This document shows, piece by piece, positions 44,729 to 53,674 of a stretch of 64,000 nucleotides of DNA. The stretch is taken from assembly GCA_016218805.1 (NCBI GenBank), contig JACRCW010000092.1:1-64000 (forward strand). Reading direction: 5' to 3'. Every line of letters begins with the position of its first letter. Position 1 is the first letter of the stretch. Below the pieces are notes generated by a model that was not told the origin of the DNA, did not search any database, and saw only the letters and a list, made by a program, of their open reading frames with translations. The DNA comes from Deltaproteobacteria bacterium (lineage in GTDB: Bacteria; Myxococcota; JACRCW01). Position numbers and translations under genes: made by a program.

Positions 44729-45961
44729 TCAGGCCTCCAGCGCCGCATCCAGCGCGCGGTCCGGCGTGTCCACGGTCTGCGCCAGCTGCCGGAAGTACGC
44801 CTCCTGCGCCGCGCGTTGGGCATCCGCCACGGCAGGCTCAGCCAGCAGCGCGCGGATGCCGGCCACCGCCTCGTCGGGCCGTCCCCCGTCCAGGTGCAGC
44901 TGCGTGTTGCGGAACGGGTTGTCGCGCAGGACTTCTTGCACCAGCGTGAACATCCCCACCGGCCACAGGGAAAACGGGTGATGGGCGCCACCAGACGCGT
45001 ACTCCGCCAGCGCGCGGCCGGCGCGTGAGGACGTGGGCGTCAGTTCCGGTCCCAGGTGGAGCGCGGCCACCGGCGTGCGCACGCTGGCCGCACGCACCGC
45101 GGAGGACGCGGGGCTGTTGGCCGTGAGGAACAGGTCCGCCGCCCCCAGCAGGTCCAGCAACTCCGCCGGGGGCATGGCATCCACGTGGCGGTAGCGCAGG
45201 CGCGCGCAATCCGCGGGCACCGGCAGCGGTTCCGGTCCCACGTGGATGACGTCCACGGGAACCGCCGCCGCTTCGTCCAGGTAGCGGAACGCCAATGCGG
45301 GAAATGCGCGCGCCACGTGTTCCGTTTCACGGCGTTTCTGCAGCGCGTGCTGCCAGTGAGACGTGGCCATCACCACCAGGGGACCGGAAACACCGTGTTT
45401 CTCGCGGACGGCCCGGCGCTGCGCATCCGGGAGCGGGCCGCGGTCCGCCATCATGGCGTACCGCCCGCGCCCCGGGGAGCTCTTCTCCGGGCGGTTGGCG
45501 GGACACGGCAGCAGGCGGCCCACGCGCGGCGGCACCCACGGTGCGCGCTGGAACAACGGCCGTCCAAACACGTCCACGTCCATGGCCGTCTGGTCAAAGT
45601 CATACAGGTCCATGGCCAGCACGCGCGCCAGGCGCAGCGCCTCCGGCACCAGGTACGCCAACCCATCCGCAAATTCTGGGGAAAGCCCGTACGCCAACAG
45701 GATGTCCGCCAGCACAATGATGTCCGGCTTCACCTGCCGCACGCCCTCCTGGATGCGCTCCGCCGCGCGGGCGATTCCCAGCGTGGGATAGTTGCGGACC
45801 GTGGCGCCGTACCACCGCGCCAGCGACGTCAACGGCACGGGCACGCACGCGTGGAGCTCCACGCGCCGCTGGCAACGGGACGCCCAGTCCAGCGCCATGG
45901 TGAGCTCGCCGGTGGTTGCCGCCGAGCATCCCAGGATCATGACCCGCGTCGCCTGCGCCAT
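44729..45961 (-). CDS. DUF6365-like glycosyltransferase-fold protein (copy 2)
   Basis: A 410-residue paralogue of 35458-36729. It shares GCSAATTGELTMALDW, LDLYDFDQ, VGRLLPCP, SPGRGRYAMMADRGP, HVGPEPLPVPAD, AADLFLTANSPASSAVRA, FSLWPVGM and LRDNPFRN. It heads a minus-strand run with the amidohydrolase, aldo/keto reductase and kinase. The 140-bp gap to the divergent transglutaminase holds no recognisable gene. Confidence 0.68.
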   Translation of the reverse strand: MAQATRVMILGCSAATTGELTMALDWASRCQRRVELHACVPVPLTSLARWYGATVRNYPTLGIARAAERIQEGVRQVKPDIIVLADILLAYGLSPEFADGLAYLVPEALRLARVLAMDLYDFDQTAMDVDVFGRPLFQRAPWVPPRVGRLLPCPANRPEKSSPGRGRYAMMADRGPLPDAQRRAVREKHGVSGPLVVMATSHWQHALQKRRETEHVARAFPALAFRYLDEAAAVPVDVIHVGPEPLPVPADCARLRYRHVDAMPPAELLDLLGAADLFLTANSPASSAVRAASVRTPVAALHLGPELTPTSSRAGRALAEYASGGAHHPFSLWPVGMFTLVQEVLRDNPFRNTQLHLDGGRPDEAVAGIRALLAEPAVADAQRAAQEAYFRQLAQTVDTPDRALDAALEA

Positions 45962-46101
45962 GCGTCCCTCCGTCCGGGAGCGGGCATCTTAGGGGTTCGG
46001 CGTCGCAGGCCAAAGGGCGGCGGTGGCGTGAACAGGCGCCGGCGGCCCGTCGTCCAAGGCGCGCCTTGTGCCCGTGTCATCCGCGAGTCTACACGCCGCC
46101 C

Positions 46102-47544
46102 ATGAACGCCACGCTGCTCCTGCTTGCCCTGGCCCTGGTTCCGGCCGCTGACGGCCCCGCCCCCGGGACCCGCTCTGAACGCCTCCAGCTCTTTGTTGCG
46201 GGCTCCCGCGCCGGCACCATTGCATCCGTGGACGAGCCCCTCCCCGACGGAGGCTGGCGGCTCACGCGCCACGCCGACATGGAGGTGCAGCGCGGCGCCC
46301 TGCGCGTGCGCCTGGTCAGCCGCAGCGTGACGGAGGTGGGCCCGGACTACGCCCCGCGGTCCTTCCACTACATGCGCGAACAGCTGGACGGGCGCGGCCA
46401 GTCCCTGGAAGCAGGCGGCCGGCTGGTGTGTGACGGGAAAGCGGCGTGTGACCCCGCAGGGTGTGCCATCACCGTCACCACGGCGCTGGGTGCCACGCCG
46501 CAGACCAAGGTGGTGCGGTTGCCGCGCGGCGCCACGTTTGCCTCCGCCGTGGAGGCGCAGTTGCGCCGGACGCTGCGGGCGGGGACGCGCTGGGAGGGCA
46601 AGATGTTCCTGGAGGAGCTTGCGGACATGCAGGATGCATCCTGGAGCGTGGAGAAGGAGGCGGGCGGTTTTGTCATCCGCACGCGCGTGGCCGGTGTGGA
46701 CACGGTGGACCACGTGGACGCGGCGGGCCGCACCCTCAAGTCTGAGACGCCCGTGATGTCCGCGGTGGCGCTGCCGGAGGGCAGCAAGGAGATACCGGGC
46801 GCGGGCGGGAAGGGGCTGTTGGACGTCCTGGCCCAGTCCACGTGGAAGGGGCCCGTGGTGCCGGAGGGCGTCAAGCGGGTCCGGTTTGAGCTCACCACGC
46901 GCGAAGGCGACGTGGCGGCGGTCCCGGAAGGGCGTCACCAGCGCGTGGTGAAGCGGGAACTGGGGCGCGTGGTGGTGGAGGTGGTGCGCCTGCCCAAGGG
47001 GCCCGCGGAGAAGCTCTCCGCGGACGAGAAGCAGCGGGCGCTGGCAGCCACGCCGTATGAGCCCCTGTCCGACCCGCGCGTGCGCGAGGCGGCGGCCAAG
47101 GCGCGCGGCAACGCCACGCGGCCGCGGGACATTGTGCGCAACGTGATCCTGTGGGTGAACGACTACGTGGACGACAAGGACCTCAGCCGCGCGTACGCGC
47201 CCGCCACGGCGACGCTGCAGACGCGCCAGGGCGACTGCACGGAGCACAGCGTGCTGGCCAGCGCGCTGCTGAAGGCCAACGGCATCCCCACGCGCCTGGC
47301 GGACGGCGTGATCTGGTTCCAGGACAACCTGGGCTACCACGAATGGGTGGAGGTGTTTCTCGACGGCGAAGGCTGGGTGCCGGCGGACCCGACCTTTGGC
47401 GAGCCGGAGGCCGGGCCCAACCGCGTGAAGTTTGCCAACGGCAGCAGCGACCCGTCCGACCTGATGATCATGGGGCTGTCCGCGGCCCAGGCGTTCCGCG
47501 GGCTGCGGGTCACGGTGGCGGACAGCGACCCGGCGGCGAAGTGA
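46102..47544 (+). CDS. Secreted transglutaminase-like protein
   Basis: A 480-residue protein with a signal peptide (MNATLLLLALALVPAADG). The N-terminal 270 residues are beta-rich. The transglutaminase-like core near the C-terminus holds the Cys of RQGDCTEHSVLA, the His of YHEWVEVFLDGEGW and the Asp of VPADPTFGE, so the catalytic triad is intact. Such proteins act as periplasmic peptidases or crosslinkers. ATG 46102 gives the signal peptide. The gene ends 4 bp from the convergent membrane protein. Confidence 0.85.
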   Translation: MNATLLLLALALVPAADGPAPGTRSERLQLFVAGSRAGTIASVDEPLPDGGWRLTRHADMEVQRGALRVRLVSRSVTEVGPDYAPRSFHYMREQLDGRGQSLEAGGRLVCDGKAACDPAGCAITVTTALGATPQTKVVRLPRGATFASAVEAQLRRTLRAGTRWEGKMFLEELADMQDASWSVEKEAGGFVIRTRVAGVDTVDHVDAAGRTLKSETPVMSAVALPEGSKEIPGAGGKGLLDVLAQSTWKGPVVPEGVKRVRFELTTREGDVAAVPEGRHQRVVKRELGRVVVEVVRLPKGPAEKLSADEKQRALAATPYEPLSDPRVREAAAKARGNATRPRDIVRNVILWVNDYVDDKDLSRAYAPATATLQTRQGDCTEHSVLASALLKANGIPTRLADGVIWFQDNLGYHEWVEVFLDGEGWVPADPTFGEPEAGPNRVKFANGSSDPSDLMIMGLSAAQAFRGLRVTVADSDPAAK

Positions 47545-47548
47545 GCGC

Positions 47549-48406
47549 CTACCCGTCCTCCTCCACCCCGTCCGGCTCCGGCACCTCAAACAGGTCAAAG
47601 TTGAGCAGGTCCTCGCCCTCCTCAAGGCGCCGCCCGGTCAGCATGGCGGTCAACCCGCCGGCCACGCCCGCGGCCACCGCGGCGCTGACGGCGCCCAGCG
47701 TGGAGCCCAGCACGTAGATTCCCGGTACAGCGTAGATGGCCAGGTAGGCGACGCCGAACGCCATCCACCCGGTCTCCGGCGCGGCCGTGACGAGGACCAC
47801 CGCTCCCACAAGCGGGATGGCCACGGCGGCACCCGCCACGATCAGGGACAGTCCCCAGGCCGTGATGGCCACACCCCAGCCGGTCAACGCCGTGGTGAGC
47901 GCCAGCCGCCCCAGCGGGACGCGGCGGTGCGCCAACAGGGCCGCCAGCAGCCAGGCCACCACGCCGCCCAGACCACCCCCCGCACACGCGCCCAGCCAGG
48001 GGGCCAACCACGCCAGGTAGCCGATTCCCACGGACGTCAGCAGGTGCACGGCCAGGGCGGTGGCGCCTGACCCCAGCCCCGCCAACAGGGCCAGCACCTT
48101 GGGGTCCCGCGTCAGAGCACCGTCCCGGCCACCGTCCTCCCGGTCGTCGTCGCGCGCGCGCCGGCGGGGCCGCTCGGCCTCTTCGGCCTCGTCCTCCCCC
48201 GGCTCCTCCTCGTCGGGCTCGCCCAGCTCCGGATCGCCCAGGTCCACGTGGCTGACGTCCGGCTCCTCAGGCGCGGGCGCCGTGGCGGCGGGTGGACCGC
48301 CGGGATCCACCACGTCGTCATCGCCCTGGGCGCGCGCCGGTGCTCCCGCAACCAACAGCAGCGCGGCCACGGCAAGCAGGCGGATGTGGCCGCGCCGTGG
48401 CGGCAT
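47549..48406 (-). CDS. Secreted acidic-linker multispanning membrane protein
   Basis: A 285-residue protein. A cleavable signal peptide (cleaved near PARAQG) is followed by an Asp/Glu/Pro linker to about residue 100, then about six membrane helices and an acidic C-terminus. Its start overlaps the stop of the AgmX-like gene by one base (TGATG). No family is recognised. The pairing suggests that the two act together at the envelope. Confidence 0.65.
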   Translation of the reverse strand: MPPRRGHIRLLAVAALLLVAGAPARAQGDDDVVDPGGPPAATAPAPEEPDVSHVDLGDPELGEPDEEEPGEDEAEEAERPRRRARDDDREDGGRDGALTRDPKVLALLAGLGSGATALAVHLLTSVGIGYLAWLAPWLGACAGGGLGGVVAWLLAALLAHRRVPLGRLALTTALTGWGVAITAWGLSLIVAGAAVAIPLVGAVVLVTAAPETGWMAFGVAYLAIYAVPGIYVLGSTLGAVSAAVAAGVAGGLTAMLTGRRLEEGEDLLNFDLFEVPEPDGVEEDG

Positions 48407-49485
48407 CAGTCGCGGGACCACACCAGCGGAACGGTGACGTGCCCGGCCGCACCCTTGGCGGCCAGCTGTGAGGTCTTCACCGCAGCGGACAGGCATGCGC
48501 CCAGTTCATCGCTGTCCAGGCTGGCAATGTCCACGCCCACGCGCTCCAGCGCGCCGGCCTTGAGGTCCAGGCCCAGCACCATGCCGCCTTCCGCCTGGCG
48601 CCCGTGGTGCGCGTAGCACTCCTGGAACGCCGCGCGCCGCGCTTCCATGGCCGCCGCCACGGCCCCCGTGCCGTCTCCGGCGCCCTCGGGCGCGCCAATG
48701 CGCAGCTGCGCCTGCCCCAGCAGCATGTGCGCCAGGTGCGCCGTCTGGCGGCCCTTCTCCGTGGTGAAGCTGGCCAATTGGCGCCGCCCGCGCGTGTCCC
48801 AGAGCTCGCCGCCCAGCCACGTCACCGCCATCACGTACGCCTGCACCCCCGCCCGGGACGCGCACGGCTCCCCGCGCAGCGAATCCGGCCCGTCATCATC
48901 CGGGTCCGCATCCAGGTGGAAGTACGCCTTGAGGGACAGCGCGCCCGTCTTGCGGGCCGCCAGCGCGTCCTGCACGGCGGGAACGGCCATGTGCAGTTCC
49001 AGCGGTTCCGTCTCGGAGGTCCACACGTGCAGCGCGCCCTGCATCACGTGGAACCCGCCCGTGGTGGAGATGCTCATCACCCCCGCGTCCGTGTCGTAGT
49101 CACCAAAGGTGAACCGGTCTGACGGGATGGTCACCGCGTAGATGCGCTCCAGCGCCGCCCTGCGCGCGGTGGCCTGGGACGCCGCCGCCAGCCGCTGCTC
49201 CACAATGTCCGGCGCACCCTCCAGCGGCATTGCCGGCATCCGCACGTCCGCGCACACCTGCCCCGCCGTGCGCGCGTCCGTCACCTCCACCACCTCCTCC
49301 ACCGGGTCCACGGCGGGAGAAGGATGCACCGGCCTGGCCGGTTCCGGCGCGGCCACCCCCGGACGCGCCGCGGACTGGGCCGCGGGCTTTGACGGCCGCG
49401 TCGACGACGGGAGCGCGCCTCCCGCCAGCACCGCGCCGGGCGCCAGCAGACCCGTAACCACCCAGACCCGCCATCCCGTCAGCAT
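48406..49485 (-). CDS. Secreted protein with AgmX/PglI-like C-terminus
   Basis: ATG 49485 (GAGGT 6 bp upstream) gives 359 residues with a signal peptide (cleaved near GAVLAGG), a Pro/Ala stretch, and a folded region to the end. The last ~80 residues show the pattern of the myxobacterial AgmX/PglI C-terminal domain: FQECYAHH, a Gly-rich turn, LDLKAGALERVGVDIASL, LGACLSAAV and VTVPLVW. It is probably periplasmic. Longer upstream starts in the same frame were rejected because they lack a signal peptide. Confidence 0.72.
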   Translation of the reverse strand: MLTGWRVWVVTGLLAPGAVLAGGALPSSTRPSKPAAQSAARPGVAAPEPARPVHPSPAVDPVEEVVEVTDARTAGQVCADVRMPAMPLEGAPDIVEQRLAAASQATARRAALERIYAVTIPSDRFTFGDYDTDAGVMSISTTGGFHVMQGALHVWTSETEPLELHMAVPAVQDALAARKTGALSLKAYFHLDADPDDDGPDSLRGEPCASRAGVQAYVMAVTWLGGELWDTRGRRQLASFTTEKGRQTAHLAHMLLGQAQLRIGAPEGAGDGTGAVAAAMEARRAAFQECYAHHGRQAEGGMVLGLDLKAGALERVGVDIASLDSDELGACLSAAVKTSQLAAKGAAGHVTVPLVWSRD

Positions 49486-49715
49486 CACCCACCTCGCCCT
49501 GCCGTTTTGGCAATCCATCCGTGCACCCATGAGCCTGCGCCAAACGCGCGGCCCGCGACGAAGCATTGCAACATCCGCGTCGTTCCGGTGCAAGTTCGAG
49601 TCCACGGTGTGCCGGGGCGTGGCGCCTGACCCGGCCGGCGTGGCGGCGCGGGGCTTGCTTGAGGGGCGGGCCAGGCCCGGTTGCACGCGAGCGGGCGGTG
49701 AGGTTGAACGGCGTC

Positions 49716-50189
49716 ATGGCTAGGACACGCGCGGGATGGCTGGGGTTTCTTTGGGTGGTCTCCATGGGCTGCAAGCCGGGGATGCTGCCGGACAGCACGG
49801 TGGAGGCCACGTCGGAAAACAAGGAGATTGCGGCGGTGGTGGAGCTGTACCGCAAGGCGCTGGAGACGCGGGACCCCGCACAGGTGCTCAGGTTGGTCAG
49901 CGCCGAGTACTTTGAGGACATGGGCACCGCGGACCCATCTGACGACTACAACTTTGACGGCCTGCGCCAGCACATGGCGGAGGACATGGCGCGCGTGCAG
50001 GCGCTGCGGGTCAGCGTGCGGCTCATCCGCGTGGAGATTGACGGGGACCGGGCGTACTGTGACTACCGGTTCCAGACGCGGTCGCTGGCCGGGTTTCCCG
50101 CCGGGGACCAGTGGATCACCCGCACGGATGACAACCGGCTGTCCTTCCGCCGCGAAAGCGGCCGGTGGATGATCGTCTCCGGCCTGTGA
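49716..50189 (+). CDS. SnoaL-like small lipoprotein
   Basis: A 157-residue protein with a signal peptide and lipobox-like VSMGC. The mature region matches the SnoaL/NTF2-like fold: VELYRKALETRDPAQVLRLV, then DDYNFDGLRQHMAEDM, RVEIDGDRAYCDYRF and a final SGRWMIVSGL. No catalytic residues can be assigned. It lies 22 bp before an FHA gene and may be co-transcribed with it. The divergent 230-bp gap (49486-49715) shows nothing recognisable. Confidence 0.72.
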   Translation: MARTRAGWLGFLWVVSMGCKPGMLPDSTVEATSENKEIAAVVELYRKALETRDPAQVLRLVSAEYFEDMGTADPSDDYNFDGLRQHMAEDMARVQALRVSVRLIRVEIDGDRAYCDYRFQTRSLAGFPAGDQWITRTDDNRLSFRRESGRWMIVSGL

Positions 50190-50211
50190 ACCGTGGGCTT
50201 CGGGGAGGTCC

Positions 50212-50733
50212 GTGGCGGAGTTCCTGGAGGACGTCCAACGCAGGGCGGAGCGTCTTGGGCTGGAGGCTTTTTGTGCCCGGCACCCGGACCCGTTCCTGGT
50301 GCGCCTGGACGAGCGCGGAGGCCGGGACGACGCCACCCCGTGGGTGTTTGCCAAGCCGGGAGCGGCCAAAGCGCCGCCGGGCAGGCTGTTGCAGCCGGTA
50401 GCCGGGTTCATGGCGCGCGTGTTTGAGGTGGTGAAGACCTCCGGCAGCGGCGCACGCCACGTGGTTGCCTTGGGGCGCGCCGCTGACAACGACATTGTCA
50501 TTGAGGAACGGTCCATCTCCAAGGCGCACGCGCGCCTCAAGCGCACGGCCGCCGGCGAGTGGGAGGTGGAGGACGCGGGCAGCCGCAACGGGACGCGCGT
50601 CAACGGGACGCGGGTGGCCCTGGACACGGCGCGGGCGCTGCGTTCCGGTGACGTGGTCAATTTTGGCGATGTGAGCTGCCTGTTCATCAGCTCGCGGGAC
50701 CTGTTTGAGCAGCTGCCCACGCTGACGGGTTGA
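50212..50733 (+). CDS. FHA domain protein
   Basis: A 173-residue protein. The N-terminal ~65 residues have no recognised fold. Residues about 70-165 form an FHA domain with ALGRAADNDIVI, the phosphothreonine-contacting Ser of ERSISKAHARL and GSRNGTRVNG. It would bind phosphorylated partners, for example targets of Hanks kinases, but the partner is not visible. It is convergent with the M23 gene, 3 bp apart. Confidence 0.88.
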   Translation: MAEFLEDVQRRAERLGLEAFCARHPDPFLVRLDERGGRDDATPWVFAKPGAAKAPPGRLLQPVAGFMARVFEVVKTSGSGARHVVALGRAADNDIVIEERSISKAHARLKRTAAGEWEVEDAGSRNGTRVNGTRVALDTARALRSGDVVNFGDVSCLFISSRDLFEQLPTLTG

Positions 50734-50736
50734 CGC

Positions 50737-51744
50737 TCAGGGCTCGCCGGCCACCGCATCCGCCCCGGCGGGCGGGCGGTCCTCCACGACGGGCGCCGCC
50801 GCGGTGGGCCGCGCACCAACGTCCGCGCGGGGGACGGGCCGCGCGATGACGGCGCGGTGCAGGCGGCCGGACGGGCTGGCCAGCGGGTCCGCGGAGAGGT
50901 CCAGTGCGAGCAACCGCAGCGGGTCCACGTTGGTGTTGGCCACCTTCACGCCCCAGTGCAGGTGCGGCCCGGTCACGCGGCCGGTGTCACCCACCGCGCC
51001 CAGGACCTGCCCCTTCTTCACCACCTGGCCCGCCTTCACCATGAAGCGCGCCAGGTGGAAGTACAGCGTGTGCACGCCGCCACCGTGGTCCAGCACCACG
51101 GTGTTGCCGGAGAAGAAGCACGCCCGCGCCAGCAGCACCCGGCCGTCATTGCTGGCGCGCACCGGGTCACCGCGCTTGCCGCGGTAGTCCACGCCCAGGT
51201 GGCGGCTCTGGGTGCGCCCGTTGATGGTGCGGAAGGTGCCGTAGGGCGCGGTCACCGCCTTCTCCACCGGGGCGACAAACGACCCGCGCCAGCGGCGCAC
51301 GGGGTCCGCGCGCCGCCACGCCTCCTCAAACGCGCGGGCGTCCGCCCGGGCCTGCGCGCGCTGCCGCGGGCTGGGGTCCAGGAACCGCTTGGACACGCCC
51401 AGCTCGTCCGTGTCGAAGTCCCCCGCCGTCACGCCCAGGTGCAGCTCCGCACGGTGCAGCGTCCCCCGCGCGTCCAACACCTCCACCATCACCGGGCGCG
51501 TTCCCAGGCGCTCCTGGTGCCCCACGGGCAGCAGCGCCACCAGATCCCCGCCCGTCCACGGGAAGCCGTGGGACCGCGCGCCCCCCAGCTTTGCCACCAT
51601 GCGGCGCGGCGTGGCCTCCGTCATGGTGCGCACCCGCACCAGCACCAGCGACCCCTGCGCCGCGGAGGCCGGTTCCACGGACAGGGAGAAGCCGGGCGCG
51701 GAGAAGCCCAGCACGCACGGCAGCACCCACAGCGCCGGCGTCAT
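50737..51744 (-). CDS. M23 zinc metallopeptidase, secreted
   Basis: A 335-residue protein with a signal peptide and a C-terminal M23 (LytM/peptidase) domain at about residues 165-290. The zinc-site residues are His of HLGVDYRG with its Asp, and His of TLYFHLARFM and GPHLHWGVKV. It would cleave peptidoglycan cross-links or act as an activator of amidases. The N-terminal 150 residues include a beta domain. ATG 51744 overlaps the stop of the pseudokinase gene as ATGA. A GTG at 51753 is an alternative. Confidence 0.88.
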   Translation of the reverse strand: MTPALWVLPCVLGFSAPGFSLSVEPASAAQGSLVLVRVRTMTEATPRRMVAKLGGARSHGFPWTGGDLVALLPVGHQERLGTRPVMVEVLDARGTLHRAELHLGVTAGDFDTDELGVSKRFLDPSPRQRAQARADARAFEEAWRRADPVRRWRGSFVAPVEKAVTAPYGTFRTINGRTQSRHLGVDYRGKRGDPVRASNDGRVLLARACFFSGNTVVLDHGGGVHTLYFHLARFMVKAGQVVKKGQVLGAVGDTGRVTGPHLHWGVKVANTNVDPLRLLALDLSADPLASPSGRLHRAVIARPVPRADVGARPTAAAPVVEDRPPAGADAVAGEP

Positions 51745-52733
51745 CGCCGCCACCCGTCAGGCCACAGGGCGCGGAAGCCCGCCCGGCCCATGCCCCGCAG
51801 CACCCGCAGCAGCGCCAGGAACGGTGTGAACGCGCGGTAGCCCTGTGGCTCGTCAGCGCGCTGGCGCAGCTCGTAGTCGCGCAGGTGGCCCACCAGCAGC
51901 CGCAGCGCACCCAGCCGCGCGTACGCGTACAGCGCGCCGCGCTCCGCCGGTGACAGCGCCCGCTGGGCGTCATACGCCGCCAGCAGCGCGCCACAGCGGT
52001 GCGCGTCCGCGCCGTCCGCGGTGAAACCCCAGTGGCACAGCGCGGCGCCCACGTCCGCCACCAGGGGCCCGGATGAGGATTCGCCCAGTTCACCCACGTG
52101 GCACAGCACGCCGTGGTGGAAGCGGAACGCGGGCAGCCCGGGGGCCCCGTGCAGCGTCCCGCGCGGGAGCAGCCGGCCCAGCGGACGGCGCAGCCAGGCC
52201 AGTTCCGCGTGCGCCTCCGCCACGGCCTGCTGCACGTCCTCCCCGGGGGCGCCGCGCGCCGCGCGCAGCCACTCGCGCAGCACCGCCGGCCGCGCCGAGT
52301 GGCGCCGGTGACCACGGAAGCGCCGCGCCACCCGGTGCAGGCGCCCCAGCGCGGCGCCCACCTGCCGGCAGGCCTCCGCGTCCAGCTCAAACACCCCCAA
52401 CTGGCGCCCCCGCGGGAAGCGCATGAGCCACGCGTAGCGGGTCTCAATGGGGAAGAAGTAGCCCCGCGCCACGTTGGGCAGCGGGTCCGGCACCTCCAGC
52501 CCGCCCAGGGCGTCCCGCTGCGCGGCCAGGAACAGCACCAGGTCTTTTTCGTGGACCAGGTCCCAGAACGGGCGGTCCTCCACCAGGGTCAGCAGGTAGG
52601 CGCCGGAGGTGGTGGTCAGCCGCCAGCGCGCCCGGGCGCCCGGCTCGGTGAGCCGGTCGGCACGCTTGAGCTCGCCGGCATCATGCAGCGAGAGCAGCGT
52701 GGACAGCGCGGTGTCGTTGAGCGTGGGCTCCAT
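51741..52733 (-). CDS. ThrB-type phosphotransferase-fold protein with altered active site
   Basis: A 330-residue protein whose layout follows type II homoserine kinase and aminoglycoside phosphotransferases: RWRLTTTSGAYLLTLVEDRP (early Lys position now Thr), LVHEKDLVLFLA, and LHGAPGLPAFRF followed by PLVADVGAALCHWGF. The catalytic loop of the family reads HGDxxxxN and the metal loop IDF. Here they read HGAPGLPA and VGE, so Asp and Asn are missing. It looks like a pseudokinase, though the assignment is by eye. It is the upstream partner of the M23 peptidase gene. Confidence 0.6.
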   Translation of the reverse strand: MEPTLNDTALSTLLSLHDAGELKRADRLTEPGARARWRLTTTSGAYLLTLVEDRPFWDLVHEKDLVLFLAAQRDALGGLEVPDPLPNVARGYFFPIETRYAWLMRFPRGRQLGVFELDAEACRQVGAALGRLHRVARRFRGHRRHSARPAVLREWLRAARGAPGEDVQQAVAEAHAELAWLRRPLGRLLPRGTLHGAPGLPAFRFHHGVLCHVGELGESSSGPLVADVGAALCHWGFTADGADAHRCGALLAAYDAQRALSPAERGALYAYARLGALRLLVGHLRDYELRQRADEPQGYRAFTPFLALLRVLRGMGRAGFRALWPDGWRR

Positions 52734-52825
52734 GGCCGGATGAAAACGGGAGCGGTCGGGGGCGGCATGCTACGCTCAAACCGGTCCGCGCGTCCCGTCA
52801 CGCCGGACTGCCCGGGAGTGCGTGC

Positions 52826-53671
52826 ATGAGCGGCCGGATGAAAATCGGCGAAATGATGCTGAAGGCGGGCCTCATTGACCAACTGCAGCTGAATGCCGGG
52901 CTGGCACACCAGCGCCAGTGGGGCGGCAAGCTGGGCAGCGTGCTGGTGGAACTGGGTTTTGTGGACGAGGACCTGCTGTGGAAGGGGCTGGCCCGCCAAC
53001 TGGGCCTGCCGCGGGCGGAGCTGGCCACCCTGGCCATCCACCCCGCCATCATCCAGCGCATCCCCGTGGAGCTGTGCGAGAAACACACGCTCATCCCGCT
53101 GGGCTACCGCGAGGAAAGCAAGACCATCACCGTGGCCACCGCGGAGCCCAACAACACCGCCGCGCTGGATGAGATCACGTTCATGACGCGGCTGCGCACC
53201 GCGGTGGCGCTGGCGCCGGAGACGGAGATCAAGTGGGCCATCCGGCGCCACTACCGCGGGGACGGCTCGCCCTGCCCGCCGCTGCGCCACAAGAAGGCCA
53301 CGGTGATGGACGTGGACGCGGACACGGACAACGAAGACATGAAGGTCACGGACATGTCCGGCAAGACCCTCATGAAGAAGCTGTCAGACATCCGCCCGCC
53401 GGAGGCGCCACCTCCGCCGCCGCCGCCCCCACCTCCTCCGGCGCCGGCCTATGCGCGCCCCCCTCCGGGCGCGTTTGTGCCGCAGCAGGGGTTTGGCGCC
53501 CCCGTCAGCGTGGTGGCCCTGGCTCCCGGCGCGCAGCTCACCCCGGAACTGGCGGCGGTGAAGGCGGAGCTGGAAAAGGGCAACCGCTTCCTCAAGTCCA
53601 TCATTGAAATGTGCATCACGCGCGGCGTGTTCACCCAGCAGGAATACATGGAGCGCCTCAAGCGCTCCTGA
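52826..53671 (+). CDS. MshEN-domain protein without ATPase
   Basis: A 281-residue protein. Residues 5-150 match the N-terminal domain of PilB/GspE/MshE ATPases (IGEMMLKAGLIDQLQLN, GSVLVELGFVD, IPVELCEKHTLIPLG, ITFMTRLRTAVALAP), which binds cyclic di-GMP in some cases. About 150-250 are Pro-rich, with a (P)n run near 200. It has no Walker motifs, so it is not itself an ATPase. The final 40 residues are helical. It is convergent with the triple-FHA gene, 3 bp apart. Confidence 0.8.
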   Translation: MSGRMKIGEMMLKAGLIDQLQLNAGLAHQRQWGGKLGSVLVELGFVDEDLLWKGLARQLGLPRAELATLAIHPAIIQRIPVELCEKHTLIPLGYREESKTITVATAEPNNTAALDEITFMTRLRTAVALAPETEIKWAIRRHYRGDGSPCPPLRHKKATVMDVDADTDNEDMKVTDMSGKTLMKKLSDIRPPEAPPPPPPPPPPPAPAYARPPPGAFVPQQGFGAPVSVVALAPGAQLTPELAAVKAELEKGNRFLKSIIEMCITRGVFTQQEYMERLKRS

Positions 53672-53674
53672 ACC

